Assembly (NCBI GenBank): GCA_016743945.1 | Contig: JADGFI010000035.1 | Coordinates: forward strand, 1-64,000 | Origin: Desulfobacteraceae bacterium | GTDB taxonomy: Bacteria; Desulfobacterota; Desulfobacteria; Desulfobacterales; Desulfobacteraceae | Length of the DNA stretch: 64,000 bases | Direction: 5' to 3' | Part shown: positions 54,594 through 63,247 of the stretch, one piece after another | Numbering within the stretch: position 1 is the first letter of the stretch | How the letters are laid out: each line of letters opens with the position of its first letter | The notes under the pieces: generated by a model | Seen by the model: the letters and a program-made list of their open reading frames with translations, nothing else | What the model was told of the DNA's origin: nothing | Database searches by the model: none | Made by a program: the position numbers and the translations under genes

Positions 54594-56069
54594 ATGATGA
54601 TGCTAAATTCTTTTTTAAGGGACCAAAAATACGCATTGTGCTTATTTTTGATACCAGTGCTGGCCGGCTGTATTTCTTTTAATACAACGACACAACTATC
54701 GGAAAACAAGAAATCGATATCTGAAAAAACGGTTCTAAAATCTTTAATGAGCCAGGAAGAACTCCAGGCGGCAGTACTCAGTTATGCCAACCGATACATC
54801 GCGACAATCGCCCAGGCTTCCTTCGTGTTTGAGAGGAGTTTGCCCACACCGAAGGCCCGTCTTCTTGCGTCTCGACGCAGGGTTTATGCTGTCAGTGCCG
54901 CTGCCGAGATTGCAGCAGGGCCAAATCCGGGGCCTGCCTTGCTGGATATGGTAGTGATGACCACCTTAAACAGAATTGTATGGGATGAGTACTATCGCCC
55001 CCAGATTTTCGGGATGCCGGCTACTGTGATGGTGGATGCATTCAAAACCATGGAGGCGGATGCCTGGGATCAGGCGGCAAAGGTAATGACGACGGATCAG
55101 ATGGATGAACTAAGAGATGTGATAATTGCGTGGCGGATAAATCATCCCGAACAATTTGCCGTGGACTATATCCGTTTCAGTGATTTTGGAGAGATCGGTA
55201 AAAAACCGAATCTAAAGGAGATTCAAAAACCCGGGGGACTCCTTGCCCCTGTCAAAGAGGCAACTGCGGCAGTGGATGAGGTGCGCAGGACCTCGGAACG
55301 GGCCATGTTCCTGTTAACGAAAATCCAACTGATTGCAAACTTTCAGGCTGAACTGGCATACAAGGAGTTCCTTTTTCAACCCGAGACAATCCATATGATG
55401 GACAATATGGATCAGTTTAAAGATATGGGCAGGGAATTGACCCGTTCCTTTAATCTATTACCCGAACAATTGGCCCGGGAACGCAGTGCCGCCCTGGACA
55501 ATGCAGCCGAGCTTGTCGCAAGGGAAAGGCAGATTATATTAGAAACTGTTTCAACACTTATTTCCCGGGAGCGAAAAGCGGTTCTCAATGCCTTTGAAGG
55601 AAAGGATGCAAAGATTCGCGGGATTGTCCAGGATGTAAATGCCACTTTGGACAGGCTGGATAAATCATTTGTTCAATTGCAGGAAACAGTGAAGGGTGCT
55701 GAAACGCTGGTGGCAGGAACTGAAAGAACAGGTCTTGTTTTTAAAGATCTTGCAGAGGCTGTGGACAAGATAGCTACCCGGTTTGAAATCAAATCAGATG
55801 GGCCTGTAAAACCCTTTGATATTGACGAATATACAGATGCCTTGGTCCAGTTCCAAATAACGGCTGGAGCCTTAAATGAACTATTGGTTTCTGCCAACCA
55901 GACAACGGATCAATTGGCCACTTCCTTCTTAAAAGAGTTTAATGAATCTTCAGACAAACGGGTGGATCATATATTCTTCCGTCTTATTCAACTTTGTCTG
56001 GTGGTCGCAGGTGTTGTGCTTGCCGTGTATTTTTTGATTTCTATGATTAGACGGCGGCAACTAAAATAA
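54594..56069 (+). CDS. large lipoprotein with coiled coil and C-terminal membrane helix
   Basis: Starting at ATG 54594 (54597 equally good; AGGAG upstream) the product has about 490 aa. It has a lipobox (PVLAGC), a helical middle (about 60-260), then a long predicted coiled coil (about 285-400, with repeated RERSAALDNAAELVARERQ-type heptads). A C-terminal membrane segment (CLVVAGVVLAVYFLISMI) ends in RRRQLK. Having both a lipid anchor and a C-terminal helix is unusual; it could bridge the periplasm or bend within the inner membrane. Family not recognised. It follows the IS91 remnant and stands alone. Confidence 0.7.
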   Translation: MMMLNSFLRDQKYALCLFLIPVLAGCISFNTTTQLSENKKSISEKTVLKSLMSQEELQAAVLSYANRYIATIAQASFVFERSLPTPKARLLASRRRVYAVSAAAEIAAGPNPGPALLDMVVMTTLNRIVWDEYYRPQIFGMPATVMVDAFKTMEADAWDQAAKVMTTDQMDELRDVIIAWRINHPEQFAVDYIRFSDFGEIGKKPNLKEIQKPGGLLAPVKEATAAVDEVRRTSERAMFLLTKIQLIANFQAELAYKEFLFQPETIHMMDNMDQFKDMGRELTRSFNLLPEQLARERSAALDNAAELVARERQIILETVSTLISRERKAVLNAFEGKDAKIRGIVQDVNATLDRLDKSFVQLQETVKGAETLVAGTERTGLVFKDLAEAVDKIATRFEIKSDGPVKPFDIDEYTDALVQFQITAGALNELLVSANQTTDQLATSFLKEFNESSDKRVDHIFFRLIQLCLVVAGVVLAVYFLISMIRRRQLK

Positions 56070-56502
56070 ATTTTTGGATCAAATTGTTTTTTCTTGGGCA
56101 ATCTCCTGGCAAAAATGATCTAAAAACGCTGCCCCTGATCTTGCACAAGCTTCTTCGTAAACAAATGAAACACCCGGTCAAGGAAATGCTTTGAATGACA
56201 AATTGCGCTGGCCAAATGCATACTTCGCAAAATGAGAGTTTTTCACCATGAATGAAGTCTGGATGCTTGCACGCCACTTTCAGTAATGGACAGCAGCGAC
56301 TATAGTAACGTGTAGGGCTCTCTCTTTGAAAATTTTTCAGAACACCACATATGGTATCAGCAAACTTTCCATACTCAGACTTGAAAATCAAATATATGGG
56401 AAAGATTAAAACCGAATGAACCAATTCTCCGTTAAATTTTATAGGAGACAAAAATTACCCAAGGAAATTCAGTATCATTAAACCCACGCTGAGAAAATCA
56501 CC
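56070..56502. other. stretch without a supported gene
   Basis: Short frames exist on both strands (a Cys-rich minus-strand one covers 56047-56451) but none has an ATG with ribosome-binding site. Nothing else noted. Confidence 0.35.
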
Positions 56503-56545
56503 ATAAAAAAAAGGGCTGCCATGAATACCACGACAACCCTTTTCA
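56503..56545. terminator. bidirectional terminator
   Basis: A-rich and T-rich flanks surround a hairpin with outer arms AAAAGGG and CCCTTTT plus a partial inner match. It lies between the plus-strand lipoprotein gene and the minus-strand small secreted gene, and can serve both. Confidence 0.7.
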
Positions 56546-56587
56546 TAAAAAATTCCGATGTGCTTTTATTTAAAGGTAACATCCTCT

Positions 56588-56908
56588 TTATATATCCACG
56601 CGAAACCGCCTGCTGGCCACTTCTCCAACCGCATTTTTATGAATCCCTTTTTTTTTACCCATAACGGTTATTTTTTTTTCATCATTTAACATGCCTATTT
56701 GACGAGTATCGAACAACTTTCGCATCCCATTGTCATTTCCAAATGCCATATATCCAGTACCTTTGAGAACGGCTTCTGGTGTTAATCCAAAAATAGTATG
56801 ACAATTTACAATACCTTCTTTTTCCTTTGGTTTTGTGCCTGCTTGGGCAGAAATAGTAACAAGAGTCAGCAACATCAAAATTACAGCAGTCAGAATACTT
56901 TTTTTCAT
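56588..56908 (-). CDS. small secreted protein (106 aa)
   Basis: Starting at ATG 56908 (AGGATG upstream) the product has a clear signal peptide, MKKSILTAVILMLLTLVTISAQA|GTK. The mature part has one Cys and is rich in Lys and Gly (GYMAFGNDNGMRKLFDTRQIGMLNDEKK). No family recognised. It is monocistronic, ending at the bidirectional terminator. Confidence 0.65.
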   Translation of the reverse strand: MKKSILTAVILMLLTLVTISAQAGTKPKEKEGIVNCHTIFGLTPEAVLKGTGYMAFGNDNGMRKLFDTRQIGMLNDEKKITVMGKKKGIHKNAVGEVASRRFRVDI

Positions 56909-57154
56909 TTTAGTCATCCTTTTCAAATCCAGCCAGGGTTAAAATAAATCCGATTTCAATCGAGCGCCTCCTTCATATCGGGTGTAAATTTATTTGTCTG
57001 CGGGTAAAAACCATTGGAAAATTGACAAAGAGAAAAACGCCGTATATCCAGGCTGTAAGGCAAACTGTACTTTTCTTTGCGCAAATTATAAACTCTCAAA
57101 CTCCCGGTTTTCCGTGTAAGGAAAATTCATAAAAATACTTTTTTACGCTGATTC

Positions 57155-57186
57155 TCGAATAGTCTATAAGTTTTCTTAACATTCGA
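57155..57186. promoter_or_regulatory. possible resolvase recognition dyad
   Basis: Arms TCGAAT (57155-57160) and ATTCGA (57181-57186) bracket an AT-rich 32-bp dyad 26 bp before the serine recombinase start. Length and position fit a res subsite, but the arms are short. Confidence 0.35.
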
Positions 57187-57211
57187 TGCTGAATTTCTGA
57201 AAGGGGAACAC

Positions 57212-57763
57212 ATGGCAGACGTTGGCTATATAAGGGTTAGCTCAGTTGGACAAAATACGGACAGGCAGCTTGACGGAGTGAAATTGGATCATACCTTCTC
57301 CGAGAAAATTTCCGGCAAATCAACAGAAAGACCCAAACTACAAGAATGCCTTCGATTTCTCAGAGTCGGTGATACCCTTCACGTTCACAGTATGGACCGC
57401 CTTGCCAGAAACCTCAAAGACCTTCAACAGATGGTTGAAGACCTCACCGCCCGGGGTGTGATGGTCCAATTCCACAAGGAACACCTTACATTCACCAATG
57501 ACACCAACCCCATGTCGAAACTCATGCTCCAGATCATGGGAGCTGTGGCCGAGTTTGAACGTTCATTGATCAAAGAAAGGCAATTAGAGGGGATCAAGAA
57601 AGCCCTGGAGAAAGGGGTTCAGTTTGGCCGGCAACAAAAACTTTCCGATACCCAAAAAAAAGAACTCATTGCCATGATCAATACCGGTAAGAATAAAAAA
57701 GATGTTGCTGAACATTTTGAGATCAGCAGACCAACCCTTTATAAAATATTGAAATCCGTATAG
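57212..57763 (+). CDS. serine recombinase, resolvase/invertase family
   Basis: The 183-aa protein is full length for this family. The catalytic Ser is S10 in GYIRVSS, followed by the DRLARNLKDLQ block, the GAVAEFERSLIKER helix and a C-terminal helix-turn-helix (KKDVAEHFEISRPTLYKIL). AGGGGA precedes the ATG. It could resolve cointegrates or invert DNA. It opens the mobile island that also holds the ExoX-like gene and the OLD/HEPN pair. Confidence 0.92.
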   Translation: MADVGYIRVSSVGQNTDRQLDGVKLDHTFSEKISGKSTERPKLQECLRFLRVGDTLHVHSMDRLARNLKDLQQMVEDLTARGVMVQFHKEHLTFTNDTNPMSKLMLQIMGAVAEFERSLIKERQLEGIKKALEKGVQFGRQQKLSDTQKKELIAMINTGKNKKDVAEHFEISRPTLYKILKSV

Positions 57764-57836
57764 GATTACAGGCGAGTATGGGAAAAGATAGGTTAAGGCA
57801 ATCATTGTCGAAATAAAAAAACAACGGAGGAACTTC

Positions 57837-58040
57837 ATGGAGAAAAAGATAGAGGACGGCATCACACTGATACAACTGGACCATGGGCCTTTGATCCCAT
57901 CTTCGATGCCGTTACCCACGGGACTGGCAGTCGCAGCCTTGGAACTCCTATCGGAGGACGAACTGCAACAGGCAGTACGGGAGGGACAGGAGGAATACCG
58001 CCAAAAGGTGGTAAAACGCCTCGCCCGGAAGGCCAGATGA
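57837..58040 (+). CDS. 67-aa hypothetical protein after the recombinase
   Basis: GGAGGAA precedes ATG 57837, a strong ribosome-binding site, so it is a real gene. The product is soluble, with an acidic middle (LLSEDELQQAVREGQEEYRQ) and a basic tail. It may form a helix pair. It is encoded 73 bp after the recombinase; family not recognised. Confidence 0.6.
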   Translation: MEKKIEDGITLIQLDHGPLIPSSMPLPTGLAVAALELLSEDELQQAVREGQEEYRQKVVKRLARKAR

Positions 58041-58057
58041 TATCAGTGCGATTTCGT

Positions 58058-58867
58058 TCATGCGATTAGCTCCTCAAAGGATTTTGTTTCAAATGAGAGT
58101 GTTTGTTCGAATTCTGGAAGTTCAAAACTCTCAATTTCAGCCTCCTCAAGAACCTTTATACCCTGAGAATTCAAAAACTCTTTGGCCTGATCCCATGTAA
58201 CTCCTGTCCCGTTGTATTCTCTGGCAATTAGAATGTTGGATCTGTTTGCTTTCATAGACCGTAATACACTTGGGTAATCGTCCCCAATAGAGGGCTTCAA
58301 TTCAATTCTTAATTCATAATAGTAAGAGCAGTCCCATATCTGATTAAAAAATGATCCAAACATCCTTTCATCTGATTCGGATGCACCCATGGAATAACCA
58401 TAACTGACATCATAAGTGGCATCTACGCTTTCTTTTTCAAAAAGTACTTTTGACAGATTCAAAAGGCCTTTATTGTTTTTGGCCTTAACCCTCTCAATGA
58501 GCTTTTCAAAATGTGGTCTGTTAAAATGTTTCTTGTTGATATTTAATTCCCGCAAGAAGGAAGGCACATTTTTTTGGAAATTTGCGGAGTCAAATTTGAA
58601 AAGATCCCCTTTTGAAATTAGATAAGCAACCTTTAAGCAATAGAACTCATCCAAAAATTTAATCTGCATCTGATTGTGTTCAGGAGTGTCAATGGGTTCG
58701 TTATGATAATTATGTACGATTAGGGTGTACATACTCTGAAATTTGTCCTGAAACCAGTCTTGTCCTGTGAGCCATTTTGCATATGACTCATCTTGCATTA
58801 ACTTTTCAAGGGGTTTGCCTTTATATTTTCCGAATGGAACGATGACAGGCTTAGGAGAATCATTCAT
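58058..58867 (-). CDS. hypothetical protein with ExoX C-terminal-like motif
   Basis: The 269-aa protein starts with VPFGKYKGKPLEKLMQDESYAKWLTGQDW. This matches the small FGKYKGKxL...YxxW motif found at the C-terminus of ExoX-type exonucleases and in phage proteins. The rest (helical 60-130, then mixed) is unassigned, and no nuclease catalytic motif was seen. It could be a DNA-binding or accessory protein of the island. The gene is convergent with the 67-aa gene. Confidence 0.6.
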   Translation of the reverse strand: MNDSPKPVIVPFGKYKGKPLEKLMQDESYAKWLTGQDWFQDKFQSMYTLIVHNYHNEPIDTPEHNQMQIKFLDEFYCLKVAYLISKGDLFKFDSANFQKNVPSFLRELNINKKHFNRPHFEKLIERVKAKNNKGLLNLSKVLFEKESVDATYDVSYGYSMGASESDERMFGSFFNQIWDCSYYYELRIELKPSIGDDYPSVLRSMKANRSNILIAREYNGTGVTWDQAKEFLNSQGIKVLEEAEIESFELPEFEQTLSFETKSFEELIA

Positions 58868-58933
58868 GATATACCTCTGACTGAATTAGAATTTCTAATT
58901 CAGTAATCCATAGGCATCAAAATAGCAAGCTGT

Positions 58934-59540
58934 TTATTCTGTTTCTTTCTTCGGCAATGGCTTTACATAACCATGTTGGGGTACATTTCCCATCATTTTA
59001 TTACTCTGTTCATAATAATTGCCTTCAATATCTGCAAAGATGAAAGTTGAATTGGCGTTTCTATAATTTTCAGGGGATATCCATATGGCCAAACCTTTTA
59101 AAACTTTTTGCTCTTGGCCTGGTTTAAGGACATGTAAAAAATCTGTTTCTGTTCCAGCTTCAAGGTTCATTGCAAAATCTTCTTCAAGGAAAGTGATGGC
59201 AATAGATACGTTTACTGCGACACCATTCCCAATATTGATTAATTTAAACCCATTCCCGTCTTCTTCCAGGTAGATTTGCAAGGAAGGTAAAAATCGATAG
59301 TCTTCTTTGTTTAATGATTTCTTCTGTTTGTTTTATGCTTGCATCAGTTTGTTTTATTACGGCATCAGTTTGTTTTTCTGCAATCTGTTGAAGCTTGACC
59401 GTTGTCCTTGTGTAAATAATTACCGCAACCAAGGTTGCTGTTAGAACAGCAAACGTGAGCCATCCAACTGTGTTGGTATTTATAAAATGGATTATTATTT
59501 CAAAAAAAAGGTTGGAAATTTGTCAAAAATTATCTGTCAT
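58934..59540 (-). pseudogene. membrane-anchored protein, disrupted
   Basis: The parts line up as one gene. From ATG 59540 it reads MTDNF, then a TGA. In the same frame follow ISNLFF..., a membrane helix (GWLTFAVLTATLVAVIIYT) and a Gln-rich coiled coil (QQIAEKQTDAVIKQTD) to about 59310. The sequence then continues in another frame as KEDYRFLPSLQIYLEEDGNGF to the stop at 58934. So it has one nonsense codon and one frameshift. The C-terminal piece (NIGNGVAVNVSIAITF...) is a beta-rich domain. Whether the TGA is a real mutation or the start lies downstream is open. Confidence 0.55.
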
Positions 59541-59646
59541 GCAGACTATTTATCAGATTAATAGAATTACGGCAATTACCGACATGAACATTGTCAAATC
59601 ACTTTCGATCCAGATTGAAAAAGACCGTCAGGCTCAAACCTTGTGA
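59539..59646 (+). CDS. possible 35-aa small protein
   Basis: ATG 59539 to TGA 59646 reads MQTIYQINRITAITDMNIV... with a charged tail. The stop overlaps the next possible start by 4 bp (GTGA). No ribosome-binding site is seen, and it lies opposite the pseudogene, so it is weakly supported. Confidence 0.25.
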   Translation: MQTIYQINRITAITDMNIVKSLSIQIEKDRQAQTL

Positions 59647-59999
59647 ATTCAACCGAATGGGTATCGGCATATACTGAAAAAAGGCCGTGGGAATTGTTAT
59701 TTTCAAGGCCCTTTTGTTGTCATGGCAGTATCGAAGACAACGTTATAATTCTAAAACGGCAACAAATGAAGCTCATACAAGCCGACTGTTACCTTCTCCT
59801 TCCCTATTCAACCATTCCCGATATGACACCATATAGCAGTCTCACCCAACAGGAATGGCCTTTCTCGGGTTTAAAGACATTGGAGGAAAAAACAATACCG
59901 ACCTGGGGAAACTTCATAGAAATAACAGGCTACCCTATTTTTTATAAAATCGACACCAACATAATATATAAGGTGATTACTGAACAGGTGCCGTTTTAA
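59643..59999 (+). CDS. 118-aa hypothetical protein
   Basis: GTG 59643 overlaps the preceding small frame. The product is soluble and aromatic-rich (EWVSAYTEKRPWELLFSRPFCCHG, then IPTWGNFIEITGYPIFYKID). No family known. It sits just upstream of the OLD/HEPN pair and could be a first gene of that cluster, or a remnant. Confidence 0.4.
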   Translation: MNSTEWVSAYTEKRPWELLFSRPFCCHGSIEDNVIILKRQQMKLIQADCYLLLPYSTIPDMTPYSSLTQQEWPFSGLKTLEEKTIPTWGNFIEITGYPIFYKIDTNIIYKVITEQVPF

Positions 60000-60111
60000 T
60001 CTGTCCTATCTCAAAATTTAAATTCTATACATAAAGTTTAATGAGCGATTGGTTTATTTGTCTTTTATTTTTTCGATAACATTTCATCACTCTTTACAAT
60101 CATAATTTCTC

Positions 60112-60141
60112 TTGATACAAAGTTATTACTCAAAATCTAAT
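60112..60141 (+). promoter_or_regulatory. candidate promoter of the OLD/HEPN pair
   Basis: TTGATA (60112-60117) and TCTAAT (60136-60141) are separated by 18 bp and lie about 75 bp before the ATG. Both boxes fit the sigma-70 consensus in five and four of six positions. No operator is obvious. Confidence 0.5.
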
Positions 60142-60216
60142 TCGCAATAGCAATTGGGGGATATACAAAATATGATGATATCAATAGTCTGCACACTCGC
60201 TGATTAACGGGGAAAA

Positions 60217-61998
60217 ATGTCAAATATAGCTATCACATCAATCAGGTTTAAAAATTACAAGGCTCTCGGAAACTATTCAGTGAGCCTGAATGATACAAAT
60301 ATCCTCGTTGGTCCGAACAACTGCGGAAAATCGACAATCATAAGCGCATTTAGAATTTTAGAATCAGCCTTAAAAACAGCCGTTTCTAAAAGTGCTTACC
60401 ATGTTCCTTCTCACACTGGTAATGTGACAATTGGACATCGATTGTCCGAAAATAATTTAACCGTTACCTTAGAGAATGTTCACACAAATTACTCAGATTC
60501 TGATAGCAAAATTGAATTTAGATTTTCGAATAAAAATAAACTAATTTTATTTTTCCCAATGGATGGAGGATGCCTCTTAAATTGGGATACTAATGGAAAA
60601 CCAATCCGATCACCGTCAAGTTTTAAAAAATTGTTTCCTTTTAAAATTCAAGTAGTTCCTGTTCTTGGACCAATCGAGCAAGAAGAAAAAATAGTAGCAG
60701 ATTATACGGTAAATAGAAGTTTGGGCACTCACAGAGCGTGTCGACATTTTAGAAATTATTGGCACAAGAATCCTGATGGCTTTGACAACTTTAAACGATT
60801 GATAGAAGAAACTTGGCCAGGGATGTCTATAAAGCTTCCAGAAATCACTTCTATCATGGAACAAAGATTGATCATGTTTTGTTCTGAGAATCGTCAAGAT
60901 AGGGAGCTTTACTGGTCTGGATTAGGGTTTCAAATATGGTGTCAAATATTAACCCATCTTTCGAGAGCAAATGATTACAACCTGACAGTTATTGATGAAC
61001 CTGAAATATATTTGCATCCAGATATTCAACGTCAGTTTTTGGGAATATTAAGGGATATTAATATCGGCGTTATAATGGCGACTCACTCAAGTGAAATTAT
61101 AGGTGAAGCAGACCCAACTGAAATTCTGTTAGTAAATAAACATAAGAAATCAGCAAAGCGACTTCGAGATATAGAAGGTGTTCAAGAAGCGCTTGATGCA
61201 ATTGGTTCGATTCAAAATATAACTCTGACGCAATTAGCAAGGACAAAAAAAATTCTCTTTGTTGAAGGAATGAGCGACTATAAGATAATTCGTAGATTTG
61301 CAAAAAAGCTTGATTTGAAAGAGTTGGCTGCTGGAACAGATATTACGCCCTTCGAGTCAGGAGGGTATTCTTCATGGGAACGTGTAAGGTCTTTTGCATG
61401 GGGTATCCAAAATACTCTTGGTGCTGATATACAGATTGGAGCCATTTACGATAGTGATTACTGGTGCGAGGAACAGGGCAAAGAGACTCTTTGTGAATTA
61501 AAAAAGAATTTGTCTTTTGCACATATTCATCATAGAAAAGAAATCGAAAATTATCTTATAATTCCAGCAGTATTAGGAAGAGTTCTATTCAAATTAATAG
61601 AAGATAGAAATCGGAGAACAGATTCTCACATTTCAATTGATCAGTCCATGGATGAGATTATAGAATTTGTATCGGAAAAATATAAAATTGACTTACAAAG
61701 TCAGTATGTGAGTAAATATGTCGATTACATGGAATCAAAAGGCTCACACCATGATGGATCAACATTGACAGCAACAGCATTAAAAAATTTTGAAACTAAA
61801 TGGAAGTCATTAAACGATAGGATGGCAATTGTTAGTGGCAAAAAATTTCTTAAAGAAATCAGGGGATATATAAAAGAAAAATGGTCTGTTACCTTAACCG
61901 ATATTCGTATTATTGATGAATTTCAGGTAACTGAAATCCCGCAGGATTTAAAAGATATGATCGAAGGACTTGAATTATTTAGAAAAGAATTACAATAG
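60217..61998 (+). CDS. OLD-family ATPase/TOPRIM nuclease
   Basis: The 593-aa protein has an ABC-type ATPase half: Walker A GPNNCGKST (32-40), a signature-like YWSGLGFQIW (about 232-241), Walker B LTVIDEPEIYLHPD (256-269) and H-loop MATHSSEI (288-294). A TOPRIM half follows: ILFVEGMSDYKII (E350), IYDSDYW (D412, D414) and HHRKEIENYLI. This is the layout of OLD-family nucleases, which include the defence protein GajA and phage P2 Old. Its size and domain order fit. No UvrD-like GajB follows it; instead a HEPN-like gene starts 37 bp later. AT-rich DNA in a mobile island suggests recent transfer. A role in phage defence is inferred. Confidence 0.88.
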   Translation: MSNIAITSIRFKNYKALGNYSVSLNDTNILVGPNNCGKSTIISAFRILESALKTAVSKSAYHVPSHTGNVTIGHRLSENNLTVTLENVHTNYSDSDSKIEFRFSNKNKLILFFPMDGGCLLNWDTNGKPIRSPSSFKKLFPFKIQVVPVLGPIEQEEKIVADYTVNRSLGTHRACRHFRNYWHKNPDGFDNFKRLIEETWPGMSIKLPEITSIMEQRLIMFCSENRQDRELYWSGLGFQIWCQILTHLSRANDYNLTVIDEPEIYLHPDIQRQFLGILRDINIGVIMATHSSEIIGEADPTEILLVNKHKKSAKRLRDIEGVQEALDAIGSIQNITLTQLARTKKILFVEGMSDYKIIRRFAKKLDLKELAAGTDITPFESGGYSSWERVRSFAWGIQNTLGADIQIGAIYDSDYWCEEQGKETLCELKKNLSFAHIHHRKEIENYLIIPAVLGRVLFKLIEDRNRRTDSHISIDQSMDEIIEFVSEKYKIDLQSQYVSKYVDYMESKGSHHDGSTLTATALKNFETKWKSLNDRMAIVSGKKFLKEIRGYIKEKWSVTLTDIRIIDEFQVTEIPQDLKDMIEGLELFRKELQ

Positions 61999-62035
61999 AG
62001 GAACTTGTGTAATCCAAAATTCCGGAGACTTGAGT

Positions 62036-62929
62036 ATGTCGAATTCTGAAAGTGTTTTATTTCCCAATCGGTTTGGTCTCGAAACAAGAAAATTAATTGA
62101 TTCTGATTTTCCGGATTCAGCAAGGATTGGATTATGGCATGTTCTGCACCGAATAACAGAGAAAGGGCGAACAGAGGGTTGGGTGAGGATTGGTGAGGAA
62201 CTTTTACGTATAAATAGAATTAAAGATATCATTACAGCGAATGATGCAGACGATCGGTGTTATCATCTTATAAATGACATAGATTGGAAGGGTCTCTATA
62301 TTTTTTGTGAGCGTGTTTATAAAAAAATACTTCTTCCCGAAATCGAGCATGATTATAACGGTAATCCTGAAACGATGGTTGACTTGGACGAAGTTCGTTT
62401 AGATTTTGAGGAAGACATTAATCAGTTGTTTGAGGAAGAGGCTATAGTCTACCGCATGAAAGATGGTTTGTTCTATCGACCCGGGAGGTTTCATTCTCAA
62501 AAAATTGCTTCCAATGCAATTATAGTTTTATTAGATCCAAGGCTTCAAGAGGCAAGAAATCATTTTAACAAATCGCGTGCTTTTTTTACAAAAAGTCCTG
62601 AGGCAGATTTTCCAAATTCAATAAAAGAAGCTGTTTCTGCACTTGAAGCTGCGATAAAAAACCTATTTCCAACCAAACAAAAAGATTTTGAGAAAATTAT
62701 TAGAAACATAAAAGACGCAAACGGTGAGCCCATACCGCCAACAATAATAAAAGGAATATTATCATCTTATTACTATAGAGGAGCGGGTAATGCTGTCGCT
62801 CACGGGGGGGCGACTGGGGGAAAGGCAACGGCGGCGGTTGCGGAATGGATAATGACTGTTGTTGCTGCTTCTATTATTTATCTAAGAGATATTGCGCAAT
62901 CTCATGAAGCCGAACCTCCTCCTTTTTAA
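62036..62929 (+). CDS. HEPN/AbiJ-like protein, partner of the OLD ATPase
   Basis: I choose ATG 62036 (GGAGA 7 nt upstream; the frame opened at 61970 lies partly inside the previous gene). The 297-aa product has a helical N-terminal part (IGLWHVLHRITEKGRTEGWVRIGEELL) reminiscent of AbiJ N-terminal domains. The C-terminal helical part (SIKEAVSALEAAIKNLF, then YYYRGAGNAVAHGG at 245-258) holds an R-x7-H pattern (R248, H256) of HEPN-type nucleases and abortive-infection proteins. It is co-transcribed with the OLD gene. A ribonuclease effector role is likely but unproven. Confidence 0.75.
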   Translation: MSNSESVLFPNRFGLETRKLIDSDFPDSARIGLWHVLHRITEKGRTEGWVRIGEELLRINRIKDIITANDADDRCYHLINDIDWKGLYIFCERVYKKILLPEIEHDYNGNPETMVDLDEVRLDFEEDINQLFEEEAIVYRMKDGLFYRPGRFHSQKIASNAIIVLLDPRLQEARNHFNKSRAFFTKSPEADFPNSIKEAVSALEAAIKNLFPTKQKDFEKIIRNIKDANGEPIPPTIIKGILSSYYYRGAGNAVAHGGATGGKATAAVAEWIMTVVAASIIYLRDIAQSHEAEPPPF

Positions 62930-62972
62930 TGTTTTATGTTTGAGATCCCATCCAGTTCCGCCCTCAGGAAGG

Positions 62973-63194
62973 TCAGATAAGATGTTTCCACATAATGTTT
63001 ACCATGAAAATGATAGCAACTCCTGTTGTGATATTTGTCAATATGTTGGTGGGTCCGGATGCACCAAAAAAAGTCTGGCTGCCGCCACCGCCGATGGAGT
63101 CTCCCATTTCCGCCCCTTTACCGTTTTGAAGCAGAACAATCAGAATCAAAAGGATGCAAACACTAACATGTAATCCGACTATTATAGTTGCTAT
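62973..63194 (-). CDS. secG: SecG preprotein translocase subunit, start codon not canonical
   Basis: On the minus strand a 73-codon frame reads TIIVGLHVSVCILLILIVLLQNGKGAEMG, then GGGGSQTFFG and NILTNITTGVAIIFM, the two membrane helices and glycine loop of SecG. The family's first codons would fall at ATA (63192-63194), with TGA four codons upstream, so no ATG, GTG or TTG is available near the expected start. Either ATA is used or the start codon was lost. SecG assists SecYE in protein export. It is convergent with the HEPN gene, and the usual upstream neighbour (tpiA) is not here. Confidence 0.72.
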   Translation of the reverse strand: MATIIVGLHVSVCILLILIVLLQNGKGAEMGDSIGGGGSQTFFGASGPTNILTNITTGVAIIFMVNIMWKHLI

Positions 63195-63247
63195 AGGCCC
63201 TATTCATTATTGTTAATAAATTTCTTTTTGCTGTTATGTTTTGTTAA

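Noticed and set aside
56047-56451. Cys-rich minus-strand frame of 134 codons
   Set aside because: TTG start, no ribosome-binding site, overlaps the end of the lipoprotein gene, and no family pattern.
60217-62929. Gabija (GajA-GajB) as the identity of the pair
   Set aside because: The second gene lacks helicase motifs; the UvrD-like gene in the window is 15 kb away and belongs to core DNA.
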